A stretch of 36,471 nucleotides of DNA, from the NCBI GenBank assembly GCA_025454775.1, contig JALONU010000019.1:1-36471 (forward strand). The letters are read 5' to 3'. The translations under genes and the position numbers were made by a program. Source of the stretch: Bacteroidales bacterium. Lineage in GTDB: Bacteria > Bacteroidota > Bacteroidia > Bacteroidales > VadinHA17. The notes beneath the pieces are model-generated. The model ran no database searches. It saw only the letters and a program-made list of their open reading frames with translations, and was not told the DNA's origin. Every line of letters begins with the position of its first letter. The first letter of the stretch is position 1. Shown piece by piece: positions 1 through 8,672 of the stretch.

Positions 1-1316
1 TGGAAACATACCTTCAGGAAAAATTATGCCTGGAATACGGCATTATCGAGGACAAAATATGTTTTCGACCTAACCGGCTCCCAGAATGAATATTATTTTA
101 ATTTATTCTCATCAGTTGAGGATTATAACCTGAGAAGCGACTTGACATTCAATGCAGGTATTCACAGCCTGGTAACTGGATTCGAGCTTACGGAGCACCG
201 GTTCGTACCCAATAAGATTGATGCCAGGGCAAATGAGTTCCTCCTAAATTTCGGGCAGTTCAATAATCTATATGCCCTTGAGGGCGGATTGTACATTGAT
301 GATGAGTTTCCGATTACCGGTAAACTTTCATTTGCAGGCGGAATCAGGTTCTCCTTTTTCAATCATCACGGGCCATTCAGGAAATTTGTAAGGGATCCAT
401 TCGACCAGGTAACAGACACTCTCTTCTATAGCGGATCTCAATCCCTTGCTTTCTACTTTTATCCGGAACCCAGAACCGTTCTTAAATACCAGGTAAACGA
501 GAGTTCGTCATTCAAGGCTTCATACATGAGGATCGCACAGTATGTTCACCTTGCTACATCTGCCTCCGTCTCCATGCCTACCGATATCTGGATTCCCAGT
601 ACGGATTACATCAAACCCATGATTGGTAATCAGTTAAGCCTCGGGTATTTCAGAGATATACGGGGGCAGGATTATGTCTTTTCGACAGAAGTTTATTATA
701 AGTCGATGAGAAACAAGCTGGAGTTTCTCCGTGGGATTGTCTACAACTCAATTTATGGGAACCTAGAAGAAAACCTGGCATCCGGAACCGGCAGATCATA
801 CGGGGTTGAAATATATATAAGACAGGAACCATGACAGGTGGGATAAGCTATTCTCTGGCTCGTACAGAGCAGAGGTTCGATGAGATAAATCACGGACTGT
901 TCTATCCGGCGAAATACGACAGGAGGCATGATATAGCAATTACCCTGAACAAACAGTTCAATGCGAAATGGAACGGTTCGGCTGTATTTGTTTTCACTTC
1001 CGGAAATGCATTTACAATGCCTGTCGGAAGATATATCATCCAGGGCAATATCGTAAACCAGTACGGCGATGTAAATCAGTTCAGAATGCCTCCATACCAC
1101 AGGCTTGATTTATCCCTGACAAGAAGTTTAATGATAAGGAAGAAATGGAAATCAGAACTGAATTTTTCCGTGTTCAACGTGTACAACCATGCAAACCCAT
1201 ATTTCATTTACTTTGAGGCTGTCGGGGAACTCGAAGATTACACACTCGAGATCAAGGCTCTGAAGGTGACGCTGTTCCCTGTGATACCATCCATAAGCTG
1301 GAATTTTACATTTTAA
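1..1316 (+). pseudogene. TonB-dependent receptor, C-terminal beta-barrel part, frameshifted, 5' end outside window
   Basis: This is the C-terminal part of an outer-membrane TonB-dependent receptor, which takes up a ligand across the outer membrane using TonB energy. Frame 1 is open from base 1 (the listed ATG at 142 is internal) and stops at 834. Frame 3 continues the same barrel from about 815 to 1316. The seam is at an ATATATAAG tract. Upstream reads SYGVEIYI and downstream, in the other frame, reads KTGTMTGGISYSLARTEQ, the usual order for this family (GVE-x-Y-I-R-K-x-TG...L-TG-x-ISY-x-L-S-R-TE). Adding one A in the tract restores one frame. The product ends SWNFTF with a terminal Phe, as outer-membrane barrels do. 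The DUF4249 gene follows after 3 bp, a common pairing. A sequencing error or a true pseudogene are both possible. Ligand unknown. Confidence 0.85.
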
Positions 1317-1319
1317 CAT

Positions 1320-2183
1320 ATGATCAGGATAATTCACATTATTATTACCTTCTTCCCGGTACTGCTCCTGCTGGCAACTTCCTGTAATGAAAACCTGGAA
1401 TACAATGTTCCGGATCCTGACGATATGATCGTTATTGACGGTTGGATCGAGAATGGCCAGTACGCGAAAGTCCTCCTGACACGTAATACTCCTTATTTCT
1501 CTTCTCTTGATTCAGCCTCTCTAAGGGAACTGGTGCTTTCGAGGGCAAAAGTCACACTTACTGACGGGGAAAGAAGTGAAATTCTTACCTTGAGAAAGAA
1601 TGACGACTATTTTCCTCCATTCGTTTTTACGGGAAGCGAGATCAGGGGAGAGACAGGCAAAACTTATACACTGACGGCAGAATACGGAGGACGGTCAGCA
1701 TCAGGAAGCACCACTATACCGGCTCCGGTAAGTCTCGATACGATATATTATGTTAACAAGCAGAACACTGACTCAGGAACAATCTATATGGAATTCAGGG
1801 ATCCTCCTTCAGAAAAGAATTATTACCGGATCCTTGCAAAAATACTGGGGAAGGATCCCAATTATTACTCATCCATGATAATGGCGATCAGCGACGTGTT
1901 CTTCAGCGGACAGGAATTCGGATTTACAATTTACAGAGGCCAGAGGTCATACATTTCTGCAGGCACCAATGAATATTTCAAGATTGGTGACACAGTGAGC
2001 ATCAAGTTCTGTACAATAGATGAAGCCCACTACGATTTCTGGAGTTCATTTCAGGATGAAATTCTGAATACCGGAAATCCTTTTGCATCATCTCTTTCGG
2101 TAATAAAATCGAATATAGAAGGAGATGGATTGGGGATATGGGGAGGATATGGAGTCAGCCATTATATGATGATCATAAAATAG
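1320..2183 (+). CDS. DUF4249 family lipoprotein
   Basis: The product has 287 aa with a lipoprotein signal: a hydrophobic stretch to about residue 20, then the lipobox LATSC with Cys22. The start of the mature part (ENLEYNVPDPDDMIVIDGWI) and the TLTDGE / GKTYTLTAEY pattern resemble DUF4249, Bacteroidota lipoproteins of unknown role encoded directly after TonB-dependent receptors. The start lies 3 bp after the receptor stop, so the two are probably co-transcribed and the lipoprotein probably acts with the receptor at the outer membrane. That role is inferred from position. The recognition is by pattern only, without a profile search. Confidence 0.8.
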   Translation: MIRIIHIIITFFPVLLLLATSCNENLEYNVPDPDDMIVIDGWIENGQYAKVLLTRNTPYFSSLDSASLRELVLSRAKVTLTDGERSEILTLRKNDDYFPPFVFTGSEIRGETGKTYTLTAEYGGRSASGSTTIPAPVSLDTIYYVNKQNTDSGTIYMEFRDPPSEKNYYRILAKILGKDPNYYSSMIMAISDVFFSGQEFGFTIYRGQRSYISAGTNEYFKIGDTVSIKFCTIDEAHYDFWSSFQDEILNTGNPFASSLSVIKSNIEGDGLGIWGGYGVSHYMMIIK

Positions 2184-2213
2184 CAAAGCCGTTCCCTACA
2201 GAAACGGCCTTGC
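2183..2213. terminator. Hairpin between convergent genes, possible bidirectional terminator
   Basis: An 11-bp stem (GCAAAGCCGTT pairing with AACGGCCTTGC, one mismatch that becomes a G-U wobble on the minus strand) encloses a 9-nt loop. It overlaps the stop of the DUF4249 gene and lies just beyond the stop of the minus-strand lipoprotein gene. T-rich sequence follows on both sides, but without a long uniform U-run. Confidence 0.6.
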
Positions 2214-2232
2214 CAATATCAGCCCTTTTATT

Positions 2233-3612
2233 CTAATATTCAATCGGTTCGTAATCAATATTGTAGTCATCAGCCAAATCTTCAAGGAGATCATTCAGGC
2301 TGTCGATGAAGTCGTCGAATCCCTCTTCAAAATAGGTTTCCATATCGATTGGAGATCCGTCGCCGAAGGTCAGCCTGAAGCTTACCCAGTAATCGTCTCC
2401 CCATTCATAATCATCATGAACAACATAAGCTTCGGCTTTTGCCATGATCTCATTGTTATCCAGATTGATGAGTCGAAGATTCAAATACTTGTTGAGTTCG
2501 TCAGCGATCCGTTCAGAATACTCCTCCTCATCTATGACCTCATCATCATAATCATCTTCAATTTCCCTGACTTCATCTGTAAGTCCCTTGATATCGATAC
2601 TGCCGCGTAAGGCTATATTCATCAACTGAAATTCGGCAGCAGCTGAATGTGCAATCTCCTCGAATTCAACTTCATACCATTCATCAACATCATCACAATA
2701 AACTTCTATCCACTGCTGCAGGGATTCATTCCAGTAATAGTCGCATACGTATGTGTAGGTTTCTGAGAAATGTTCAGTGTTATCATCAATATTCGCTTCT
2801 GTAAATAATCCCTCGACCCCTCCGGACATACTCATTATCAGGTCATTGTTTTCCCACATTTTATAAGTTGCAGTGATTTTCTCGCTGTTATTGGTCACAT
2901 CAACTTCATATTTGTATTCTTCAATGTCCAGGTCGGCGGCCATTGCATTTGGAACACCGTCGCTGTTATAGCTGGCGCCGAATACGAACGTAACAAGTGT
3001 TTCTGTGCCAACTTTAAGGTCGGCTTTAACCCCGGCAGGAAAGTCTCCGGTATATTCATCATCGAACGGGTGATCAAAAACGACGCCTTGATAGTTATAG
3101 ATGGTGAATGTGGCATTATTCAGATTTGTTGCGTCCGAAGCAGGGAATTTGAAGATGAAGCTGTTTCCGCCGAGCTGGATATCCCAGTCGCCCAAGCTCT
3201 GATTCCATGTATAAGTTCCCACATTCTCATCCCAGTACTCCTGAATGCTCTCATAATCATCATCCTCCTGTTTGCAGCTGACAATTGCCGAAAAAAGATC
3301 ACCCGTCGAGGCAGTACCATTTGCTATATTATAGTACTCCTGGATTACATCAAACAGTCTTGAGTCCCTGAATGCAGCCACCCCTTTGGTTCCTGATTCT
3401 GTGACCTCAATAAGGTTTCCGAATGCTTCAACTGTCTGAGTTTCTCTCATTCTCTCGAGCATTGCCATGAAATCCAGGCCGGTATCCTCAATTATAGCTT
3501 TGTTCTGCTCAACAGTGTTGCTGCTGAATTTCTCTGCATCCTTATCATCATCACATGATGCAAGGAGAAACACAATTGATAAAAAAAGACAAAACTTCAA
3601 TAGATTTTTCAT
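2233..3612 (-). CDS. Acidic lipoprotein of unknown function
   Basis: The product has 459 aa with a clear lipoprotein signal: MKNLL, a hydrophobic core, then the lipobox LLASC with Cys20 followed by DDDKD, which can affect lipoprotein localisation in this phylum. The mature protein is strongly acidic (many D/E runs such as EIEDDYDDEVIDEEEYSE near residue 350), rich in Tyr and Trp, and has repeated beta-strand-like segments. No catalytic motif or known domain was recognised. It is monocistronic: convergent with the DUF4249 gene and separated from rpoD by a strong terminator. A -7-like element lies upstream. It could be a surface or periplasmic binding or structural protein, but nothing here decides that. 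Confidence 0.75.
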   Translation of the reverse strand: MKNLLKFCLFLSIVFLLASCDDDKDAEKFSSNTVEQNKAIIEDTGLDFMAMLERMRETQTVEAFGNLIEVTESGTKGVAAFRDSRLFDVIQEYYNIANGTASTGDLFSAIVSCKQEDDDYESIQEYWDENVGTYTWNQSLGDWDIQLGGNSFIFKFPASDATNLNNATFTIYNYQGVVFDHPFDDEYTGDFPAGVKADLKVGTETLVTFVFGASYNSDGVPNAMAADLDIEEYKYEVDVTNNSEKITATYKMWENNDLIMSMSGGVEGLFTEANIDDNTEHFSETYTYVCDYYWNESLQQWIEVYCDDVDEWYEVEFEEIAHSAAAEFQLMNIALRGSIDIKGLTDEVREIEDDYDDEVIDEEEYSERIADELNKYLNLRLINLDNNEIMAKAEAYVVHDDYEWGDDYWVSFRLTFGDGSPIDMETYFEEGFDDFIDSLNDLLEDLADDYNIDYEPIEY

Positions 3613-3670
3613 TTTTCTTGGTTTATTAGGGGTTAGGTTTATTGTTTATAAAATATGCTATTACTTTATA

Positions 3671-3678
3671 CAAAGTTA
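3671..3678 (-). promoter_or_regulatory. Possible -7 element (TAACTTTG) for the acidic lipoprotein gene
   Basis: The minus strand reads TAACTTTG, matching the Bacteroidota -7 consensus TAnnTTTG, about 58 nt upstream of the lipoprotein start. No TTTG at the expected -33 spacing was found, so this is only a candidate. The rest of the 3613-3810 gap is AT-rich without a gene. Confidence 0.3.
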
Positions 3679-3810
3679 TTGGATTTAAAGCATACTGAAG
3701 TAAGTTTTATCAAATTGTTCACAGTATTTGTCAACAATTATAAATGGTTAAAGACTAAACATGCATAGTGCAGGTCATTCTAGCACTGACTGCAATACTA
3801 ATCAGGGGAT

Positions 3811-3842
3811 AAAAAAAATGAGCCTCTCACCGGGGCTCATTT
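3811..3842 (-). terminator. Rho-independent terminator of rpoD
   Basis: The minus strand carries a 9-bp stem, AAATGAGCC pairing with GGCTCATTT, with a 9-nt loop, followed by a run of eight T. It starts 24 bp after the rpoD stop codon. This is a textbook intrinsic terminator and shows that rpoD is not co-transcribed with the lipoprotein gene. Confidence 0.88.
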
Positions 3843-3866
3843 ATATTTTCAAATACTGAATCTCTT

Positions 3867-4727
3867 CTAACCAAGATATCCTTTAAGCAGGCGGCTCCTG
3901 GATGTATGCCTCAGCCTTCTTATTGCCTTTTCCTTTATCTGTCTCACTCTTTCCCTGGTAAGTCCGAATTTCTCTCCTATTTCCTCGAGTGTCATTTCCT
4001 GGCAGCCTATTCCGAAAAAGTAGCGTATTATGTCCCTCTCACGTTCGGTAAGCGTTGCAAGTGCCCTGTAGATCTCACGCGACAGAGACTCGTCCATCAG
4101 TAGCTTGTCGGCAACCGGTGAGTCTGAGTTTGTGAGTACATCGAGGAGGCTGTTGTCTTCTCCCTCAATGAAAGGTGCATCCACCGATACATGCCTTCCG
4201 GAGACCTTAAGCGTATCTGTTACTTTCTCCTTTGGAAGTTCCAGCACATCGGCGAGCTCCTCGGGCGATGGTGTACGCTCGTTCTCCTGTTCAAACTTTG
4301 AGAAGGCCTTGTTGATCTTATTAAGTGAACCAACCTGGTTCAGGGGAAGCCTCACAATCCTCGATTGCTCGGCAAGTGCCTGAAGTATCGACTGGCGGAT
4401 CCACCATACGGCATAGGAAATGAACTTGAATCCGCGTGTTTCGTCGAACTTCTCAGCGGCCTTGATAAGTCCAAGGTTGCCTTCATTGATAAGATCGGGA
4501 AGGCTCAGCCCCTGGTTCTGGTATTGTTTTGCAACGGAGACTACGAAGCGGAGGTTTGCTTTTGTAAGTTTTTCCAGGGCAGTCCTGTCACCCTTTTTTA
4601 TCCTTTGTGCAAGTTCGACTTCTTCTTCGACCGAAATCAACTCCTCTTTACCAATTTCCTGCAGGTATTTGTCCAATGATGCACTTTCCCTGTTGGTTAT
4701 GGATTTGGTAATCTTTAGCTGTCTCAT
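3867..4727 (-). CDS. rpoD: Primary RNA polymerase sigma factor, Bacteroidota type
   Basis: The 286-aa product is the housekeeping sigma factor that directs RNA polymerase to promoters. It has region 1.2 (about residues 17-50), region 2 with the core-binding and -10-recognition block ([27 protein letters not shown]), region 3 ([14 protein letters not shown]) and region 4 with the helix-turn-helix [20 protein letters not shown]. The short form lacks the large 1.1 and non-conserved insertions of proteobacterial RpoD, which is normal for Bacteroidota and is one of the best clues to the host phylum. The ATG at 4727 is preceded by a good TTTG / TAACTTTG promoter, and a strong terminator follows, so the gene is monocistronic. 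Confidence 0.95.
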   Translation of the reverse strand: MRQLKITKSITNRESASLDKYLQEIGKEELISVEEEVELAQRIKKGDRTALEKLTKANLRFVVSVAKQYQNQGLSLPDLINEGNLGLIKAAEKFDETRGFKFISYAVWWIRQSILQALAEQSRIVRLPLNQVGSLNKINKAFSKFEQENERTPSPEELADVLELPKEKVTDTLKVSGRHVSVDAPFIEGEDNSLLDVLTNSDSPVADKLLMDESLSREIYRALATLTERERDIIRYFFGIGCQEMTLEEIGEKFGLTRERVRQIKEKAIRRLRHTSRSRLLKGYLG

Positions 4728-4746
4728 CCGTCTGAAAAAATTTTCG

Positions 4747-4777
4747 CAAAGTTAATGCTTTCCATTGTATAAACAAA
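4747..4777 (-). promoter_or_regulatory. rpoD promoter (TTTG - 19 nt - TAACTTTG)
   Basis: On the minus strand TTTG (4774-4777) is followed after 19 nt by TAACTTTG (4747-4754), matching the Bacteroidota -33/-7 consensus TTTG / TAnnTTTG. Transcription would start about 10-15 nt before the rpoD ATG, giving a very short leader. Confidence 0.55.
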
Positions 4778-4799
4778 ATAAAAACGATATTGCTAAATA

Positions 4800-4828
4800 A
4801 CCAGCAGAATAAACTACATCCTGCTGGT
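4800..4828 (-). terminator. Hairpin downstream of degP, probable terminator
   Basis: An 8-bp perfect stem (ACCAGCAG / CTGCTGGT) with a 13-nt AT-rich loop lies 28 bp beyond the degP stop on the minus strand. It is followed by a modest T-rich stretch (TTATTTAG), so termination may be imperfect. Confidence 0.5.
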
Positions 4829-4856
4829 ATTCAACAATTTATATAGAGATGCCCGA

Positions 4857-6317
4857 TTAGTTCCCGAATTTGTAGCTGAAGTATCTTCCGTCAGAGGTAA
4901 GGCCTTCAATGGATTTCAGGGATCTCTCGCTGCCGTTTGTTGCTGAACGGATATCTTCAGCATTGTTCACTTTTTTACCGTTGACCGATATGATTATGCT
5001 TCCCTTTCTAAGCCCCTGCTCACGGAACCAGCCGTCATTTATTTCGACAATTTTGGCCCCGTTGCTCAGCCTGTATGTTCTCAGGTCGGACTGACCGAGA
5101 GATTCGAAGGTAGCTCCGAATACGGAACCCAATCCCATACCCTTTGTTACAACTTCCGTAGTACCGGCGACGTTTTTAAGAGTTATCGGAATGGTACTGA
5201 GCTTTCCGTTCCTGTAGTACGAAATGTTTACCTTATCGCCCGGGCGGTGCCTGCTTATCTGGGCCTGAAGCTCAGAAGCCGAAGCGACCGATACACCGTC
5301 GAACTTTGTTATAATGTCGTCAACCTTAAGGTTGGCGTCAGCAGCTGCGCCTCCGTCCCTGACACTGGTAATAACGGCACCCCTGATGTCAGACAGATTC
5401 TGCTTACTTGCATCGTCTTCCGAAACATCCCTGATGTTCACGCCTATAAGGGCTCTCTGCACTTCGCCGAATTCCTTAAGGTCCTCAACGACTTTCTTCA
5501 CTATGCCTGTGGGTATTGCAAATGAATAGCCCGCATATGCTCCGTTTGGAGAGTAGATTGCAGAGGTAATACCAACCAGGAGTCCCTTTGTGTCGACCAG
5601 GGCTCCGCCGCTGTTGCCCGGGTTAAGGGCTGCATCAGTCTGAATAAACGATTCTATCCTGTATTCCGTATCAAGGATATTCAGGTCCCTGCCCTTGGCG
5701 CTTACGATACCGGCAGTTACCGTTGTCCCGAGAAGGAATGGATTCCCGACTGCCAGGACCCATTCTCCCACATTCAGCTTGTCCGAATCACCGTACCTCA
5801 GATACGAAAGGTTGTCGGCTTTGATCTTCAGAAGTGCGATATCGGTATTAGGATCCCTGCCGACAAGCTCAGCCTTGAACTTCCTGTTGTCGTTGAGTGT
5901 AACTTCTATGTTATCGGCATCCTCAACAACATGGTTGTTGGTTATTATATAGCCGTCGGTTGTGATTATAACTCCAGAGCCATAGCCGGGGACCTCGCGT
6001 GATCCGCCACCCCTGTACCTGTCTCCGTAAAACCATTCCATAAACGGATTGTAGGGGTTTTCAACCGTGGTCTTGGTTGTTACATGGACCACAGCATGCA
6101 CTGTCTGGTCGGCTGCATAAGTAAAATCAACCTGTCCGGGCTGCATCTGGAAAGATGTCAGCACAGCCTGCGCCTGATCCCTCTCCCTTTCTGTCATGGA
6201 ACTGTCAGACACTACTGCCATGGCAGGCTTGTCAATTATCCTGGTATAAGCAAATAATGCGATGGCTCCTCCCAGAATGGCCATCAGCAATCCGCCCAAT
6301 AAATACTTCGCTTTCAT
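4857..6317 (-). CDS. degP: Do/DegP/HtrA family periplasmic serine protease
   Basis: The 486-aa product is a trypsin-fold protease that handles misfolded envelope proteins. An uncleaved or cleavable N-terminal hydrophobic segment (about residues 5-25) directs it to the envelope. The catalytic triad is visible: His129 in TNNHVVED, Asp159 in DPNTDIALLKI and Ser236 in NPGNSGGAL. Two PDZ regions follow: about 280-380 (ALIGVNI...GGAAADANLKVDDII) and a more diverged C-terminal one, about 395-480, ending with GLRKGSIIISVNGKKVNN. Length and order match the DegP/DegQ family. Its upstream leader holds a striking G-run block and a hairpin. DegQ or DegS cannot be separated from DegP by sequence alone. Confidence 0.93.
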   Translation of the reverse strand: MKAKYLLGGLLMAILGGAIALFAYTRIIDKPAMAVVSDSSMTERERDQAQAVLTSFQMQPGQVDFTYAADQTVHAVVHVTTKTTVENPYNPFMEWFYGDRYRGGGSREVPGYGSGVIITTDGYIITNNHVVEDADNIEVTLNDNRKFKAELVGRDPNTDIALLKIKADNLSYLRYGDSDKLNVGEWVLAVGNPFLLGTTVTAGIVSAKGRDLNILDTEYRIESFIQTDAALNPGNSGGALVDTKGLLVGITSAIYSPNGAYAGYSFAIPTGIVKKVVEDLKEFGEVQRALIGVNIRDVSEDDASKQNLSDIRGAVITSVRDGGAAADANLKVDDIITKFDGVSVASASELQAQISRHRPGDKVNISYYRNGKLSTIPITLKNVAGTTEVVTKGMGLGSVFGATFESLGQSDLRTYRLSNGAKIVEINDGWFREQGLRKGSIIISVNGKKVNNAEDIRSATNGSERSLKSIEGLTSDGRYFSYKFGN

Positions 6318-6407
6318 ATTTGTAAAATTTAAAATGTTACTTGTTGCTGGTTAATTGTCTCTTTTTTATTGTTTCTTGTTTCTTTCTTCTTCTGTCTTTA
6401 AACCCGA

Positions 6408-6444
6408 CCCCCAATCCCCCGACCCCCCAACCCCCCAAGGGGGG
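6408..6444 (-). promoter_or_regulatory. Potential G-quadruplex and GGGGGG-TT-CCCCCC hairpin in the degP leader
   Basis: The plus strand has four C-runs of 5, 5, 6 and 6 bases separated by 3, 2 and 2 nt, and then AAGGGGGG. On the minus strand, the degP sense strand, this gives four long G-runs with short loops, the canonical G-quadruplex pattern. The last C-run can alternatively pair with the GGGGGG run. It lies about 90-125 nt upstream of the degP start. Confidence 0.5.
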
Positions 6445-6579
6445 CTTCAAGTCTATTTCTGAATTAGTTCAGACCGGCTGCCGGATACCGGTTATCGTTT
6501 GCCGGTATTCCCTCAGGTTCCCCGAATACTTCAGATCATCCCTCATTAATCTCCTTTTCTCCACTTCGCCCATTCTCCC

Positions 6580-6621
6580 CTTCCATCTTCCGACTTCCGT
6601 CTTCCGTCTTCGGTCTTCCGT
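6580..6621. repeat. Tandem heptamer array, six units of CTTCCGT
   Basis: Six in-phase 7-bp units can be read: CTTCCAT, CTTCCGA, CTTCCGT, CTTCCGT, CTTCGGT, CTTCCGT. The array is all pyrimidine-biased on the plus strand and lies about 110 bp before dapF. Confidence 0.8.
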
Positions 6622-6730
6622 CTTTTATATATCTTTACAACCGTTTTCTGAGGATTTTGTTTTACAAAGATCATGCATTTTTGATATGATTGTCAGTTTA
6701 TTATAATGATTTAACAACACTTTAACATCG

Positions 6731-7507
6731 ATGAATGTATCATTTAACAAGTACCAGGGGGCTGGTAATGATTTCATTATCATAGACAACCGGAAAGGCA
6801 GTATTAATCCGGACGATTCGGTTCTTATTAACAGATTATGCGACCGGCGTTTTGGCATAGGCGCCGACGGTCTTATTCTTGTCAGCGATCATGAAAAGGC
6901 TGATTATGAAATGAAATATTTCAACTCCGACGGCAGGCTGGGATCAATGTGCGGAAACGGAGGCAGATGCACCGCCCATTTTTCGCATAAATGGAAAATT
7001 GCCGGAGATGACCAGAAGTTCATTGCTTACGATGGTATCCACGAAGCTTCTGTAACGGGTGACACTGTCAGGCTCCAGATGGCAGACGTGAACGAATACA
7101 AAATCATCGGAGGCAGCTATTTCATCAACACCGGGTCGCCTCATTATGTCGTTTTTACAAACGGAATAGATAACATGAACGTCAATGAGGAAGGCAGCAG
7201 GCTCAGATGGTCGCCCCTCTTCGCACCGGGCGGCACGAATGTCAATTTTGTGGAAGTCGGCGATAAAGGACTGTATATCAGAACATTCGAAAGAGGTGTC
7301 GAGGAGGAAACCCTTGCCTGCGGGACAGGCGTCACTGCTTCTGCCATAGCTTCAGTCCTGATAGGACATTTTGACACAGGTACTGTAAATGTCAGGGCCA
7401 GGGGAGGTAATCTAAAGGTGGAATTTAAAGTGAAAGACGGAAAAGTGACAAATGTATGGCTTACAGGTCCGGCAACGTTTGTCTTTGAAGGTAGTATTAT
7501 GATATAA
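6731..7507 (+). CDS. dapF: Diaminopimelate epimerase
   Basis: The 258-aa enzyme interconverts LL- and meso-2,6-diaminopimelate, the last step before meso-DAP enters peptidoglycan or lysine synthesis. It is cytosolic and cofactor-independent. The two catalytic cysteines are visible in their family motifs: Cys74 in MCGNGGRC and Cys197 in LACGTGVTA. The N-terminal YQGAGNDFIIID and GADGLIL blocks are also typical, and the length is slightly shorter than the usual 270-280 aa. It is first in a plus-strand run that later includes rlmN and the peptidoglycan peptidase DacB, but a repeat-containing spacer of 78 bp separates it from the next gene. Confidence 0.96.
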   Translation: MNVSFNKYQGAGNDFIIIDNRKGSINPDDSVLINRLCDRRFGIGADGLILVSDHEKADYEMKYFNSDGRLGSMCGNGGRCTAHFSHKWKIAGDDQKFIAYDGIHEASVTGDTVRLQMADVNEYKIIGGSYFINTGSPHYVVFTNGIDNMNVNEEGSRLRWSPLFAPGGTNVNFVEVGDKGLYIRTFERGVEEETLACGTGVTASAIASVLIGHFDTGTVNVRARGGNLKVEFKVKDGKVTNVWLTGPATFVFEGSIMI

Positions 7508-7540
7508 ACCGAGTCATGACGGAGCATCCTGACAAAGAAA

Positions 7541-7580
7541 GGGTTTGCTTCGTCCCGATGTATCGGGACTCGCAATGACA
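7541..7580 (+). repeat. REP-like palindromic repeat, copy 1
   Basis: The conserved flanks are TTGCTTCGTCCC on the left and CTCGCAATGACA on the right, around a variable hairpin TCCCGAT-GT-ATCGGGA (7553-7568). Copy 2 at 8673-8718 keeps the flanks but has a different hairpin core. The repeat ends 5 bp before the start codon of the S9-like hydrolase. Confidence 0.75.
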
Positions 7581-7585
7581 ATGAC

Positions 7586-8671
7586 ATGAAAAAGATACTG
7601 ATTACGTTAAGCATGGTGCTGGCCGGGATGCAGATTGAAGGACAGCCCGGGACAGTTGAGCTCATGAATGCCATAAACAAGGCAAACGCTGCTTTCGAAG
7701 CCCTTGACCACCGGCTCGATGTGCTGGAGAAAAAGATCGATGATGTGCTATGGTACGACAAGGTCGGAGATATTGCATTTATTGATAAGGTATATCTTAC
7801 AGGTCCTCCCCTGGCAAAGGAGAAGAATCCGACAGGACAGGGAGCAGGGAATCCGGTAAAATTCTGGACTTACATCTTCATCCCGAAGGATGCTGAACAA
7901 GGGAAAAAGTATCCTCTGCTGGTACTCCCCCACGGAGGCGTTCATGCCAACTTCACCACGTATCATACTCACATCATCAGGGAGATGGTGTCGCAGGGAT
8001 ACATCGTAACAGCGCCCGAATACAGGGGATCGACGGGTTACGGAGCAGGGATGTACAATATAATAGACTATGGAGGGCTTGAGGTTCAGGATGTAGACGC
8101 AAGCAGACAATATATGATCGACAATTACTCAATTGTGGACAGGAACAGGGTCGGCATCATAGGCTGGAGCCACGGAGGATACATTGCTCTTTTCAACATA
8201 TTTGAATACCCTGGAAATTATAAAGTTGCCTTTACAGGGGTGCCCGTCAGCGACCTCATCGCAAGAATGGGTTATAAAGACCAGGATTACCGGGACCTTT
8301 TCTCAGGGCAGGCTGCAATCGGGAAACCGGCTGACCAGAATGTGGCTGAATACCGGAAAAGATCACCTGCATGGCAGGTCCACAAGTACCAGAATACTCC
8401 CCTTCTCATCCACACGAATACGAACGACGAGGATGTCAATGTCCTTGAAGTGGAGCATCTGATAAAATCGCTCAAGGCTGAGGGAAAGACCAATTTCACA
8501 TATGAAATCTTTGAAAATATGCCGGGAGGGCATTCCTTCGACCGGATGGATTACCTCGAAGCCAAGGAAATAAGGATTAAAATATACAATCATCTGAACA
8601 AATACCTGAATCCTCCCAAACCCTTCAGATCATTGAAAGACCTTCAGAAAGCGGGGTATGTATTTAATTAA
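7586..8671 (+). CDS. Alpha/beta hydrolase, prolyl oligopeptidase (S9)-like, exported
   Basis: The 361-aa product has a signal peptide (MKKILITLSMVLAGMQIEG) and then a short helical linker before an alpha/beta-hydrolase fold. The likely triad is Ser195 in the nucleophile elbow GWSHGG, Asp281 in NTNDEDV and His316 in PGGHSF. The oxyanion region is LLVLPHGGVHANF. The pattern matches the catalytic domain of S9 peptidases and esterases, but the beta-propeller of full prolyl oligopeptidases is absent, so peptidase or esterase activity cannot be chosen. It is flanked on both sides by copies of the same palindromic repeat, which separates it from dapF and rlmN. Confidence 0.85.
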   Translation: MKKILITLSMVLAGMQIEGQPGTVELMNAINKANAAFEALDHRLDVLEKKIDDVLWYDKVGDIAFIDKVYLTGPPLAKEKNPTGQGAGNPVKFWTYIFIPKDAEQGKKYPLLVLPHGGVHANFTTYHTHIIREMVSQGYIVTAPEYRGSTGYGAGMYNIIDYGGLEVQDVDASRQYMIDNYSIVDRNRVGIIGWSHGGYIALFNIFEYPGNYKVAFTGVPVSDLIARMGYKDQDYRDLFSGQAAIGKPADQNVAEYRKRSPAWQVHKYQNTPLLIHTNTNDEDVNVLEVEHLIKSLKAEGKTNFTYEIFENMPGGHSFDRMDYLEAKEIRIKIYNHLNKYLNPPKPFRSLKDLQKAGYVFN

Positions 8672-8672
8672 A

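Larger units (their letters stand above)
6318..6730. other. 413-bp divergent intergenic region between degP and dapF
   Basis: No credible gene is present. The listed 121-aa plus-strand ORF is low-complexity pyrimidine-rich translation. The region holds a G-quadruplex-type block on the degP sense strand (6408-6444), a heptamer tandem array (6580-6621), and an AT-rich stretch (about 6620-6730) in which the dapF promoter must lie. No convincing TTTG / TAnnTTTG pair was found for dapF. Confidence 0.7.

Noticed and set aside
831-1316. Separate 161-aa gene starting at ATG 831
   Set aside because: Its sequence continues the TonB receptor barrel of the upstream ORF in another frame; it is the 3' part of one frameshifted gene.
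6341-6706. 121-aa plus-strand ORF in the degP-dapF gap
   Set aside because: It translates the C-run block and the heptamer array (PTPNPPTPQPPKGG, FRLRSSVF), is low complexity and has no family resemblance.
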